A stretch of 64,000 nt of DNA from assembly GCF_001593605.1 (NCBI RefSeq), contig NZ_CP012836.1:1302001-1366000 (forward strand), read 5' to 3'. Shown here one piece after another: positions 51,956-59,972 of this stretch. Under the pieces are notes generated by a model that had not been told where the DNA came from, ran no database searches, and was given only the letters and a program-made list of their open reading frames with translations. Made by a program: the position numbers and the translations under genes. This DNA is from Algoriphagus sanaruensis (GTDB taxonomy: Bacteria; Bacteroidota; Bacteroidia; Cytophagales; Cyclobacteriaceae). Position 1 is the stretch's first letter. Every line of letters begins with the position of its first letter.

Positions 51956-53326
51956 ATGGATTCTAAAACATTACAATCTCGACGGACCTTTATTGCCACG
52001 ACTGGTGGGGCTTTGGCGGGAAGTCTTTTCTTGCACCCAGTGGCTCAGGCGCTCTCGATTTTCGATCGGCCCGGCCAAAAAATGAAATTGGCGCTTGTCG
52101 GAACGGGAGTTCGTGGCTTGGCCATGTGGGGTAGAGATGTGATAAGAGCCTATACCAATCAGATTGAATTTGTGGGGTTGTCGGATAAGAATGAGGGGCG
52201 ATTGGCCTACGGCAAATCCTACATGGGCGTTTCTTGTCCTACTTTTTTGGATACTGACCAAATGCTCAAAGAGACGAAACCGGATGTCTTGATCGTCACC
52301 ACCATGGATAGCACGCATCACGAGTTTATCATCAAAGGCCTGAATGCTGGAATGAATGTCATTTCAGAAAAACCGATGACCACGGATGAAACAAAAATGC
52401 AGGCCATACTTGATGCGGAACGGAAATCAGGCAAAAAGCTTATCGTCACATTCAACTATCGGTATTCTCCGCACAGACAGAAATTATACGAATTGCTCCG
52501 AAATGGTGAGATCGGAGAGATCACTTCGGTAGATTTTCACTGGTATTTGGATACCTCTCATGGCGCAGATTACTTCCGAAGATGGCATGGTCATCGGGAA
52601 TCCAGCGGAACCCTTCTCGTGCATAAGTCTTCCCATCATTTTGATTTGCTCAACTGGTGGATTGACTCCGATCCGGAGGAGGTGTATGCTTATGGGGGCT
52701 TGGAATTTTATGGTAAAAATGCTCCTTTCCGATCCACTACTTGCCGAGGATGTCCTCATGCCAGCAAGTGTGACTTTCACTGGGATATCACCAAAAGTGA
52801 GCACTTGACCAAGCTTTATGTTGAAAATGAAAAGTATGACGGATACCATCGCGATGGTTGTGTTTTCCGGGAAAGCATCAACATCTACGATAAGATGGCG
52901 GTCCAAATCAAATACAAAAACAAGGTACAAGTCAGCTATTCCTTGACGACCTATTCCCCATACGAAGGATATCGAATCGCCTTCAATGGAACTAAAGGTA
53001 GATTGGAAGCTTGGATCAAAGAGAGTCAGCCTTGGGATGAAAAGGACGAGGATGAAATCGTATTGGTCAAAAATTTCGGACAGAAATACACGATCACAGT
53101 GCCTCATGGAGGCGGTGGTCATGGTGGAGGAGATACCCGATTGAAGGATAAATTATTCCTAGATCCCAATGCTCCAGATCCATGGCGACAATCTGCGGGA
53201 AGCCGGGATGGAGCCATGTCATGTTTGATAGGAATTGCCGCTCGGAACTCAATCGAACAAGGAAAGCCGATAAAAATTCAGGACTTGACGGATATTCCTT
53301 TGGCGGAAAGCGGAAGAGGAGCCTGA
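51956..53326 (+). CDS. Tat-exported Gfo/Idh/MocA oxidoreductase with Cys cluster
   Basis: This 456-residue dehydrogenase has a Tat signal (SRRTFIATTGG, residues 8-18), Rossmann motif GTGVRG (49-54), EKP at 138-140 and a SSHHFD segment (225-230) with the catalytic His/Asp. Cysteines 263, 266, 272 and 302 form C-x2-C-x5-C-x29-C, a possible zinc or Fe-S site in an insertion that many relatives lack. Export indicates a periplasmic or surface reaction on a sugar or cyclitol. It is transcribed alone. It is divergent in sequence from the Gfo/Idh protein at 6506-7873. Confidence 0.9.
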   Translation: MDSKTLQSRRTFIATTGGALAGSLFLHPVAQALSIFDRPGQKMKLALVGTGVRGLAMWGRDVIRAYTNQIEFVGLSDKNEGRLAYGKSYMGVSCPTFLDTDQMLKETKPDVLIVTTMDSTHHEFIIKGLNAGMNVISEKPMTTDETKMQAILDAERKSGKKLIVTFNYRYSPHRQKLYELLRNGEIGEITSVDFHWYLDTSHGADYFRRWHGHRESSGTLLVHKSSHHFDLLNWWIDSDPEEVYAYGGLEFYGKNAPFRSTTCRGCPHASKCDFHWDITKSEHLTKLYVENEKYDGYHRDGCVFRESINIYDKMAVQIKYKNKVQVSYSLTTYSPYEGYRIAFNGTKGRLEAWIKESQPWDEKDEDEIVLVKNFGQKYTITVPHGGGGHGGGDTRLKDKLFLDPNAPDPWRQSAGSRDGAMSCLIGIAARNSIEQGKPIKIQDLTDIPLAESGRGA

Positions 53327-53360
53327 AGATTTCGGATATCTGATTTCGGATTTATGATTT

Positions 53361-53391
53361 ATCCCGCGGGGCAGAAGCTTCGCGGGATTTT
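53361..53391 (+). terminator. Terminator of the second Gfo/Idh/MocA gene
   Basis: A perfect 8-base stem ATCCCGCG/CGCGGGAT is followed by TTTTTTA. It lies 34 bases past the oxidoreductase stop. Confidence 0.92.
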
Positions 53392-53652
53392 TTATTCACC
53401 GCAGAGGCGCTGAGGGCGCAGATAGGAGAATTACTGAGGTTCAAATTGATGAAATCCCCCCTTTTTAAGGGGGTTAGGGGATTTATTTTTAAAGGAGAAT
53501 AGCCACAAAGAAAAAGGTGCATACCCAATTGAAGCTGATTCCAATCATTTTCTATTGTCCCCATTCCCTAAACTTTACAAAGATTCCCAAGAGGGTGTGC
53601 CAGAGGAAATCGTGTCCTAATCTTATCGAGAGGGAACTGAGGCTTAATGGGT
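53391..53652. repeat. Tandem duplication, copy A
   Basis: This 262-base unit starts with TTTATTCACCGCAGAGG. It contains a C5/G5 hairpin (AAATCCCCCC, TTTTTAA, GGGGGTTAGGGGATTT in order), an intergenic part, and ends in a degenerate copy of the last 30 or so codons of the CPBP-like gene. The following unit (copy B) repeats all of it in the same order with roughly 80% identity by eye. The region 53327-53805 has no other gene. Confidence 0.85.
53552..53646 (-). pseudogene. C-terminal remnant of a duplicated CPBP-like gene
   Basis: On the minus strand about 30 codons can be read and end at a stop at 53552-53554. The residues (LSIRLGHDFLWH and then GIFVKFREWGQ) align with the last residues of the gene at 53806-54522 (LSVRLGHYLFWH and then GIYVEFMELGQ). 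Upstream of about 53646 the similarity stops at the start of copy B. This is best explained as the tail of a tandem paralogue whose body has been deleted. Confidence 0.82.
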
Positions 53653-53905
53653 TTTATTCACCGCAGAGGGCGCAGAAAGGAGAATTATTGAGGTTTAAAT
53701 TGATGCAATTCCCCCTTTTTAAGAGGGCTAGGGGGATTTTTTTTATGGAGAATAGCCAGAAATAAAAAAGGTGCATACCCAATTGAAGCTGACTCCATTC
53801 TTTTTCTATTGCCCCAATTCCATAAATTCCACATAGATCCCCAAGAGTATATGCCAAAATAGGTAGTGTCCTAACCTTACTGAGAGGGATGCCAAGAATC
53901 CGGAA
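53652..53905. repeat. Tandem duplication, copy B
   Basis: Copy B of the tandem unit starts with TTTATTCACCGCAGAGG at 53652 and runs into the C-terminal coding part of the CPBP-like gene. The stop codon is 254 bases from the stop of the copy A remnant. It also holds a poly-C/poly-G hairpin (CCCCCTTTTTAAGAGGG) that may end transcription of the gene. Confidence 0.85.
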
Positions 53906-54522
53906 TTTTTGAAATAGATCGCCTGAAGCAAGTTCATCAAGAATCCTGTTCCCAAAGAATAGAAAATCAAAAGAAAGCTCCCATTGGGAAGTTGCTCTAA
54001 GGGTTCTCTGAGGGAAGTGAGAATTGCACCGATCCAGAATAGGGTATTGAGGTGTTTTCCTTTTTGATACCAAGTCCCGATCGCTAAAAAGATAGTCAGC
54101 GGAATCAATCGATAGAATACCTCTATCTCCAAAGCACCGGAGAAAAACAAAAACATGGAATAGGGAAAAGGCTGCAAAAAGGGCGGCAATTCGTTGTAAG
54201 GTTGTGGATGAAGCAATACCTTGATCACCAGAATATCAAATATCCCAAACACTATCCCAATCAAAGCAGGAATCAGGAACCGATTTTTATTGGAAATCCC
54301 GGTTTCAAAAAAGTTAGGAAGACTAACCTTGCTTTGCAGCCACAAGAAAGGGAGACCCAGCAAGAGGATTAAAATGTTGTCTATCTGCCAAACTCTCAAA
54401 AAGGCATGATCTCCCGAGATAGCGTTACCGTACAGGCTTCCGATCCATGCGATCAGTAGAAAGGAAAGGTAAATGAGTAGATTTTGGGTGATTTGTTTGT
54501 CCGTTTGTGTTCCGCGGTTCAT
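53806..54522 (-). CDS. CPBP-like multi-pass membrane protein with degenerate motif
   Basis: This 238-residue membrane protein has about seven helices. The layout resembles CPBP intramembrane proteases, with an acidic/basic helix motif (EIEVFYR) and a C-terminal His-containing helix (RLGHYLFWH). The canonical EExxxR motif is altered (E-I-E-x3-R), so proteolytic activity is uncertain. The last codons are in a tandem-duplicated region, and a decayed tail of a paralogue lies downstream. The function is unknown. Confidence 0.65.
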   Translation of the reverse strand: MNRGTQTDKQITQNLLIYLSFLLIAWIGSLYGNAISGDHAFLRVWQIDNILILLLGLPFLWLQSKVSLPNFFETGISNKNRFLIPALIGIVFGIFDILVIKVLLHPQPYNELPPFLQPFPYSMFLFFSGALEIEVFYRLIPLTIFLAIGTWYQKGKHLNTLFWIGAILTSLREPLEQLPNGSFLLIFYSLGTGFLMNLLQAIYFKNSGFLASLSVRLGHYLFWHILLGIYVEFMELGQ

Positions 54523-54594
54523 AAAGATTTATTTGATTTTAAGGAGATGAAAAAGTTGTGGGTTTGGGTTGCTTTAGTGAGGAAAAATTATTTT

Positions 54595-54633
54595 TAAAAA
54601 AGAAAATCCCACAAAGGCATGACCTCGTGGGAT
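54595..54633 (-). terminator. Terminator of the nitrilase operon
   Basis: A stem ATCCCAC/GTGGGAT with a partly self-paired loop is followed on the minus strand by TTTTCTTTTTT. It lies about 180 bases past the nitrilase stop. The rest of 54523-54816 is AT-rich with no visible gene. Confidence 0.75.
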
Positions 54634-54816
54634 GTTTGGATTTTTAAAGAAAATCAATTTTAAACTTTACATACTAATTGAAAAGTAGGCTGTTTTACAA
54701 AATTCAAACATCTTTTGTAAAGAAGCCACTTATATGAGTCCTGACTGATTCTTCGGTAAAATGAATGAAATTTAACATTGGCTTTAATGCACTGAGTTGA
54801 GCGATTCGTCTAGGCT

Positions 54817-55779
54817 TCATTCATATTTTACGGAATGTAGGCGCTCTCTGGAAACGCTGAGTTGTAGTACATCCGGTCGAGAATAGTGGCCAACTGGATC
54901 AAAGTTTTGACGCTCTTCCAATACTCGGTTGAAATCCAAGGTTTCGTAAACAATACCTTCGGTATCTGCTACAGGTTCTAAAATCCATTTGCCATCAGGG
55001 CCCGCAATACAGCTTCCTCCATTTGCGAGGACCTCGGGACAAGTTTCCAAAATCACATCGAGGTGCGGGGTGTCAGCAGGGAAATCACTTTTCCGCATCA
55101 AACTCGAAACCGAAATCACAAAAGAACGGGACTCCTGAGCAATCGATCGGGTAATCAATTCCGTATTGCGAACGGCTCCTGGCCATACGGCGATGTGAAG
55201 ATTTTCGCCCAGTCCATACAACGCAGTACGGGCCAAAGGCATCCAGTTTTCCCAGCAGTTGAGCCCGCCAAGGGTAAAAGACTTCAACGAATGAACTTGC
55301 AATCCATGCCCGTCTCCGGGAGACCAAGTCAAACGCTCATCGTAGGTGGGTTGGAGTTTGCGGTGGACGGATCGGATTTCTCCTTGCGCATCGATGTATA
55401 CCAACGAGCAATACAGGCTATGCCCTCCTCGATCCTGAGGTCGTTCGATGATTCCCAAGTACACTGCGATTTGATGTTTTTGCGCGAGGGATTGAATAGA
55501 ACGGAGATCTCCTTTTTCGATTTGGATTGCATTTTTGGCGTAATGCGCATGGATTTCTTTTTGGATTCGATTATCCCATGCAGAGGCGTGTGTAATCGAA
55601 AGCCACCATGGATATCCCGGAACCAGGCCTTCTCCAAAAATGATCAATTCTGCCCCTGAATTAGCGGCTTCTTCGATGGATTGCTTGACTTTTTCCAGCG
55701 TTCCTTGCTTGTCCAGCCAAACCGGGGTGATTTGAGCAAGCGCGACTTTTAAGGTGTCATCTCTGAAGGGAGTACTCAT
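54817..55779 (-). CDS. Nitrilase-family carbon-nitrogen hydrolase
   Basis: This is a 320-residue cytoplasmic enzyme with the Glu-Lys-Cys catalytic triad: Glu50 (IFGEG), Lys141 (HRKLQPTYDE) and Cys175 (GGLNCWENWMP). GYPWW after the first motif and the CWEN signature point to true aliphatic or aryl nitrilases, which turn nitriles into acids, rather than amidases. It overlaps the upstream VOC gene by four bases (ATGA). It may detoxify or assimilate plant-derived nitriles. Confidence 0.93.
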   Translation of the reverse strand: MSTPFRDDTLKVALAQITPVWLDKQGTLEKVKQSIEEAANSGAELIIFGEGLVPGYPWWLSITHASAWDNRIQKEIHAHYAKNAIQIEKGDLRSIQSLAQKHQIAVYLGIIERPQDRGGHSLYCSLVYIDAQGEIRSVHRKLQPTYDERLTWSPGDGHGLQVHSLKSFTLGGLNCWENWMPLARTALYGLGENLHIAVWPGAVRNTELITRSIAQESRSFVISVSSLMRKSDFPADTPHLDVILETCPEVLANGGSCIAGPDGKWILEPVADTEGIVYETLDFNRVLEERQNFDPVGHYSRPDVLQLSVSRERLHSVKYE

Positions 55780-56207
55780 TCTTCTCCTGGTTTTAAGTCG
55801 TAATTGACCATCCAGCCAATCCCAAATTTATCCTCAAAACTGCCAAAGTAGGCTCCCCAGAAGGTTTTTTGGAACTCCATTTCCATCTTTCCTCCTTCGG
55901 AAAGACCTTTGAAAACACGCTCTCCCTCTTCTTTCGAGTCGGCATTGATGGAAATATAGTTATGGTTTCCTTTGATCCAGCGGTGCCCCATCGAAGGGCT
56001 GGTATCGCTTGCCATGATTTTGACTTGGTCATTGATGCGTAGAGAAGCATGCATCACTCGCGTTTTTTCATCTTCAGGAAGTTCCATGCCGGGGATTTCT
56101 CCAAAATAGCCAATCGGACCTTCAAACTGTCCTCCTAGGATAGCCTGATAAAAAAGCATGGCTTCTTCTGCCTTTCCGTCAAAATTCAAATATGGGTAAA
56201 TGTTCAT
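55776..56207 (-). CDS. PhnB-like VOC superfamily protein
   Basis: This 143-residue protein is of the glyoxalase/bleomycin-resistance (VOC) fold. MNIYPYLNFDGKAEEAM and the WGAYFGSFEDKFGIGWMVN end are typical of PhnB/YjdN-like proteins, which often lack a known reaction. It overlaps the nitrilase gene and follows a DoxX-like gene by 19 bases, so the three form one minus-strand operon. The start at 56207 fits the family N-terminus. Confidence 0.88.
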   Translation of the reverse strand: MNIYPYLNFDGKAEEAMLFYQAILGGQFEGPIGYFGEIPGMELPEDEKTRVMHASLRINDQVKIMASDTSPSMGHRWIKGNHNYISINADSKEEGERVFKGLSEGGKMEMEFQKTFWGAYFGSFEDKFGIGWMVNYDLKPGEE

Positions 56208-56226
56208 AGGGATTGTGCGGGTTAAA

Positions 56227-56814
56227 TTAAAGGGGTTGAGGTTCGATACGGCGATCAATTTTATGGGATAAAATACCCAATACCAATCCCAAAGCAGCTA
56301 AGGCAAATGCCCCGCTAAGCCATGCGTAGGAAACTTGGATTGAAACCAAACAAAGAGCTAGTCCACATAGCCAGACGAGATGTCCTGTCCAAGTTTTTCT
56401 AGAAGGATTTGGTTTGCTAGAAATGGAACTTGTCTCGTTGAGAATGGGAATAAAATAGTGTCGGTAAGACCAAAGGATATATCCATTCATCAGGAGCAAA
56501 ACTCCCAAGACATACGGCGTACCTCTCCAATTTTGCGAAATGGTCACCATCAGAATATTCAAAATCATGGGAATCAGCATGATTCCTCCAAGAAGTTTAT
56601 ATCGAGTAGTGATCAACATAAAACCAATTATGATCTGGCAAACTGCGATGAACTGAGCATACAATCCTAAGTCAAATTCGGCCAATCGCTCCACGAGCCA
56701 AGGCGGGCCGATCCATTGGATGAAGTTGTGGCCTTGGTAGAGCTTGACCATTCCCGCTCCCCAAAAGGTAAATCCCAAAAAGGCAGACGTTCCTTGGATG
56801 AAAAACTTCTTCAT
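56227..56814 (-). CDS. DoxX-like membrane protein
   Basis: This 195-residue protein has about six hydrophobic helices. The N-terminal part (FLGFTFWGAGMVKL, then a WIGPPWLVERLAEF turn) resembles DoxX/DoxD-type proteins, a family of poorly known membrane proteins sometimes tied to thiol or quinone chemistry. The last 40 residues form an extra hydrophobic pair. It is the first gene of the nitrilase operon. Assignment is by layout only. Confidence 0.6.
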   Translation of the reverse strand: MKKFFIQGTSAFLGFTFWGAGMVKLYQGHNFIQWIGPPWLVERLAEFDLGLYAQFIAVCQIIIGFMLITTRYKLLGGIMLIPMILNILMVTISQNWRGTPYVLGVLLLMNGYILWSYRHYFIPILNETSSISSKPNPSRKTWTGHLVWLCGLALCLVSIQVSYAWLSGAFALAALGLVLGILSHKIDRRIEPQPL

Positions 56815-56981
56815 GCTTTGGTATGGTTTGGGGTACAGTTGGAGAATCAAGTTAAAATTTTTCAGGCTTATTTTAGCCTTCTTGTCTTCAAGAGAATCTG
56901 CAAAACGAGGATTTTTCCATCAATGGAGTCACAACCTAGACGAAGAGTCTTATTTTCGTTTACACTTAATTTTTGAAAGCT

Positions 56982-57521
56982 ATGTCTACAAGTGAATTAG
57001 GAATCGGGAGTAAAATCAGCCATCCCAAATTTGGATCGGGAGTGATTGTTTCGGTGGATTCCAGCTATTACAAAATCTATTTTTCCTCCTCGGAAGAAGT
57101 CAAAACATTAGCCAGAGATTACGAAGGATACACGCTTGAGGAGGCCAAACTTCCAGATTTTCCGATGCTGACCATGAAGGATGTCGAGCGGGCGATTCGA
57201 GAAGCGTTACAAGCCACGAGTGAGCGTGCACCTTTGGTTCCTTTGGGTGGAAAATGGATGGGGGGAAAAGTGATTTTGGAACCTTCAGATACGAGTTTAC
57301 AGGCGAAGGAAGTTCCTATGGAAACCTTCTTTCACAAAATTGTGATGGTCCGTGAAAAGCTCCGCGTGCTAGAACAAAACATCAATAACCACCCTAAGCT
57401 CGATGATGAAGATCGGATTGGGTTACAGCAATACATCACTCGTTGTTACGGTTCTCTGACTACGTTCAATGTCCTTTTTGCCTATAAAGAGGATCAGTTT
57501 AAGGGAAGTGGGGGAAGCTAA
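56982..57521 (+). CDS. Tudor/PcrA-C-like domain protein of unknown function
   Basis: This 179-residue cytoplasmic protein has an N-terminal SH3/Tudor-like stretch (GIGSKISHPKFGSGVIVSVDS, read in parts), like the C-terminal domain of UvrD/PcrA helicases that binds RNA polymerase. The rest is helical with MKDVERAIREAL and a conserved FHKIVMVREKLRVLEQNIN section. The ATG at 56982 is preferred to a TTG three codons before. It lies 12 bases upstream of the xylanase gene, but the two have no obvious functional link. I do not know its role. Confidence 0.72.
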   Translation: MSTSELGIGSKISHPKFGSGVIVSVDSSYYKIYFSSSEEVKTLARDYEGYTLEEAKLPDFPMLTMKDVERAIREALQATSERAPLVPLGGKWMGGKVILEPSDTSLQAKEVPMETFFHKIVMVREKLRVLEQNINNHPKLDDEDRIGLQQYITRCYGSLTTFNVLFAYKEDQFKGSGGS

Positions 57522-57533
57522 ATTCGATTAATT

Positions 57534-58637
57534 ATGCTCAAGAAAACGCTGATTTCCATATTTGTCTCATTTCTTTTTGCTGTCCAGACTGGAGAGGAAA
57601 AAGGATTGAAAACTGAATTTGCCGATTCATTTTTGGTAGGAACTGCGGTCAACCTCAATCAGGTGAATGGTCGTGAATCCGGCGCAGATTCCTTGATGAA
57701 CTTACATTTCAGCTCCATTACTGCTGAAAATGGCCTCAAATGGGCGTTGGTTCATCCCAAAGAGCATGAGTTTGATTTTGCTTTTGGAGATGCCTTCGTG
57801 GCTTGGGGAGAAAAGCACCATGCATATCGTGTGGGGCATACCTTGGTTTGGCATCAGCAGACGCCCAAGTGGGTGTTTCAAAATGAGCAAGGCGAACCTT
57901 TGGATTCGGCATCTTTGGCAAATCGGATGCTGCATCATATCGAAACCGTGATGGGACGATATGCAGGTCGGATTCAGGCTTGGGATGTGGTCAATGAGGC
58001 GTTTGAAGATGATGGGAGATGGCGAAAAAGTCCATGGTTCACCATTTTGGGGGAAGGATTTATCGAAATGGCTTTTCGAAAAGCAGCACAAATGGATCCC
58101 AAAGCAGTGCTTATCTACAATGATTACAATGTCTGGAAGCCGGAGAAGCGAGCTGCAATTTTAGAAATGGCCAAATCACTACGTGCCAAAGGCGTGAAAA
58201 TCGATGCTATCGGAATGCAGGCGCACTATCGGCTGGATTTTCCTTCGCTAGCGCAAATCGAAAAAGCCATTACCGATATTCATGAGGCAGGCTTTGAGGT
58301 CCATGTTACAGAGCTCGATGTGGATGTTTTGCCACGCCCGAGTGACAGTGATGGAGCGGATTTGAATATCAATTTTGCAGCCTCACCGAAATGGAATCCC
58401 TATGTGGAAGGGTTGCCTCAAGATATCGAAGAAAAATTGGTCAAGCGCTATGCGGATTTGATGAAGTTATTTCAAAGACATAAGGAAAAAGTGAAGCGGG
58501 TGACATTTTGGGGAATGCACGATGGAAGAAGCTGGCTCAACAACTGGCCGGTTCGTGGTCGCACTAATTATGCTTTACTCTTCGATCGAAATAAATCCTT
58601 AAAACCTGGATTTTGGACTGAAATGGGACGGGATTAG
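57534..58637 (+). CDS. GH10 endo-1,4-beta-xylanase
   Basis: This 367-residue exported GH10 xylanase has acid/base Glu155 (DVVNEAF) and nucleophile Glu260 (HVTELDVDV), plus conserved HTLVWHQQTPKW and GMHDGRSWLNNW segments. A short signal peptide ends near residue 18-20. It cleaves internal beta-1,4-xylosyl bonds in xylan. No SusCD pair or xylosidase is adjacent, so products would be handled by genes elsewhere. Confidence 0.95.
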   Translation: MLKKTLISIFVSFLFAVQTGEEKGLKTEFADSFLVGTAVNLNQVNGRESGADSLMNLHFSSITAENGLKWALVHPKEHEFDFAFGDAFVAWGEKHHAYRVGHTLVWHQQTPKWVFQNEQGEPLDSASLANRMLHHIETVMGRYAGRIQAWDVVNEAFEDDGRWRKSPWFTILGEGFIEMAFRKAAQMDPKAVLIYNDYNVWKPEKRAAILEMAKSLRAKGVKIDAIGMQAHYRLDFPSLAQIEKAITDIHEAGFEVHVTELDVDVLPRPSDSDGADLNINFAASPKWNPYVEGLPQDIEEKLVKRYADLMKLFQRHKEKVKRVTFWGMHDGRSWLNNWPVRGRTNYALLFDRNKSLKPGFWTEMGRD

Positions 58638-58748
58638 TTTGGTCGACACTCGATTCAAGCTTTAGATTTCAAAAATTAAGCCCACAAAGGCGGCCTATTC
58701 TCCAGCAAATTCTTTATTTCGTCTTCGCTAATTCAATCGAAGACTTTC

Positions 58749-59915
58749 ATGAACGTTTTGTTTTTTGTCCGGGATATTCATGCCATAAGTGTCACGTTTA
58801 TCCGACGGCAAATTCAATTGGTTAGCCAGCATCATGAAGTCTTGGTGGTCACCATTGATCATGGGAGTGACTACGAAGTGGATGGATTTAGGTGCAAAGG
58901 CATTCCTTTTCAGGATAGTTATTGGACCAATAAGCCTTTTAGAAGACTGAAGGAATGGGATCTTTACTTTGGATCTTTTAATCCCAAATTTGGAAAAAAG
59001 CTACAAGAAGTCGTCTCTCAGTTTAAGCCAGATGTGATTCACTGTCAGTTTGGAGTGGATGCCTTGATTTTTTTAGACCATTTCCCGAATCCTCAAAAAA
59101 TCCCAGTCTTTATCCAGTTTCGGGGCTATGATGCCTCGACCTTATATTCCAAAAAATCCTACAAAAGACGCTTGCGGAGTTGGTTTTCAAAATCCTGGAT
59201 TCATCCGATTTATGTCTCTTTGAACCAATACAATCGGGCAGTAAAGGAGAACTTGATTCCCGACAAAAAGCGGATTCTTTATTCGTGTACGGATACAGAT
59301 TTTTTTTCTTTTTCTCCTAAGGAAAAAAGTCAAGAAAGAGGGTTGTTTCGGTTTTTGCAAGTGGGCAGGATGGTCGAGATCAAAGGACATTCGTATAGCC
59401 TTCAAGCCTTTAAACTGGCTTCGAATCGACTTCATCAAGAAGGCATAAAAAGTGAATTGGTATTTGCAGGCGATGGTCCGCTTCAGGAGCGACTAAAAAA
59501 GGAATGCAAGGAATTGGAAATCGATGATCTGGTCAAGTTCCTTGGTAATCAAACTCCTGTGGAGATTCGATATCTATTGAAAGGCGCCGATGGACTTCTT
59601 CATCCTAGCACCACTACAACGGATGGAGCAATCGAGGGAATGCCGAATGCGATAATGGAGTCACTTTCAGTAGGGATTCCGGTGATTGCGACGGAACATT
59701 CCGGAATTGAGGAATTAATGTGTCCTGAAGGAGGACTGTTTTTGTTTCCCGAGCGGGACGTGGAAAAATATGCCCAGGTAATGGTTGATTTAGCCTTGGG
59801 TAAATTAGCCTTTGATCCACAATCGGGTCGCGATCATATTGTGGAGCGATTCAGTGCCCAGCAGCATATTCGTCAGCTTTTGGAGTTTTATGGTGAGGAG
59901 CTTGGGCTAAAATAA
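58749..59915 (+). CDS. GT4-family glycosyltransferase
   Basis: This is a 388-residue GT-B fold glycosyltransferase. The N-terminal domain has FRGYDAS. The C-terminal donor-binding domain has LQVGRMVEIKGHSYSLQAF (read in parts), VFAGDGPLQERL and the E-x7-E motif EGMPNAIME followed by GIPVIATEHSG. It probably builds surface polysaccharide or lipopolysaccharide at the cytoplasmic side. It is transcribed alone and ends in a bidirectional terminator. Confidence 0.94.
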   Translation: MNVLFFVRDIHAISVTFIRRQIQLVSQHHEVLVVTIDHGSDYEVDGFRCKGIPFQDSYWTNKPFRRLKEWDLYFGSFNPKFGKKLQEVVSQFKPDVIHCQFGVDALIFLDHFPNPQKIPVFIQFRGYDASTLYSKKSYKRRLRSWFSKSWIHPIYVSLNQYNRAVKENLIPDKKRILYSCTDTDFFSFSPKEKSQERGLFRFLQVGRMVEIKGHSYSLQAFKLASNRLHQEGIKSELVFAGDGPLQERLKKECKELEIDDLVKFLGNQTPVEIRYLLKGADGLLHPSTTTTDGAIEGMPNAIMESLSVGIPVIATEHSGIEELMCPEGGLFLFPERDVEKYAQVMVDLALGKLAFDPQSGRDHIVERFSAQQHIRQLLEFYGEELGLK

Positions 59916-59946
59916 AAAAAGCGGCTTCTTAGAAACCGCCCTTTTT
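59914..59946. terminator. Bidirectional terminator between GT4 and ROK genes
   Basis: A GCGGCTTCT/AGAAACCGC stem (one mismatch) is flanked by seven A residues on the left and TTTTT on the right, as expected for a terminator that works for both convergent genes. Confidence 0.82.
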
Positions 59947-59972
59947 GACTAACTAAACCAACTTTTGTTTCT

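Noticed and set aside
52484..53122. 212-residue minus-strand frame inside the second Gfo/Idh/MocA gene
   Set aside because: It is an antisense shadow without conserved motifs.
53400..53740. CRISPR-like or IS end repeats in the 53.4-53.7 kb gap
   Set aside because: There are only two copies, 260 bases apart, with homologous DNA between them and no terminal inverted repeats or transposase; this is a tandem duplication.
55063..55659. 198-residue plus-strand frame inside the nitrilase gene
   Set aside because: It is antisense to an intact nitrilase with a full catalytic triad; no independent support.
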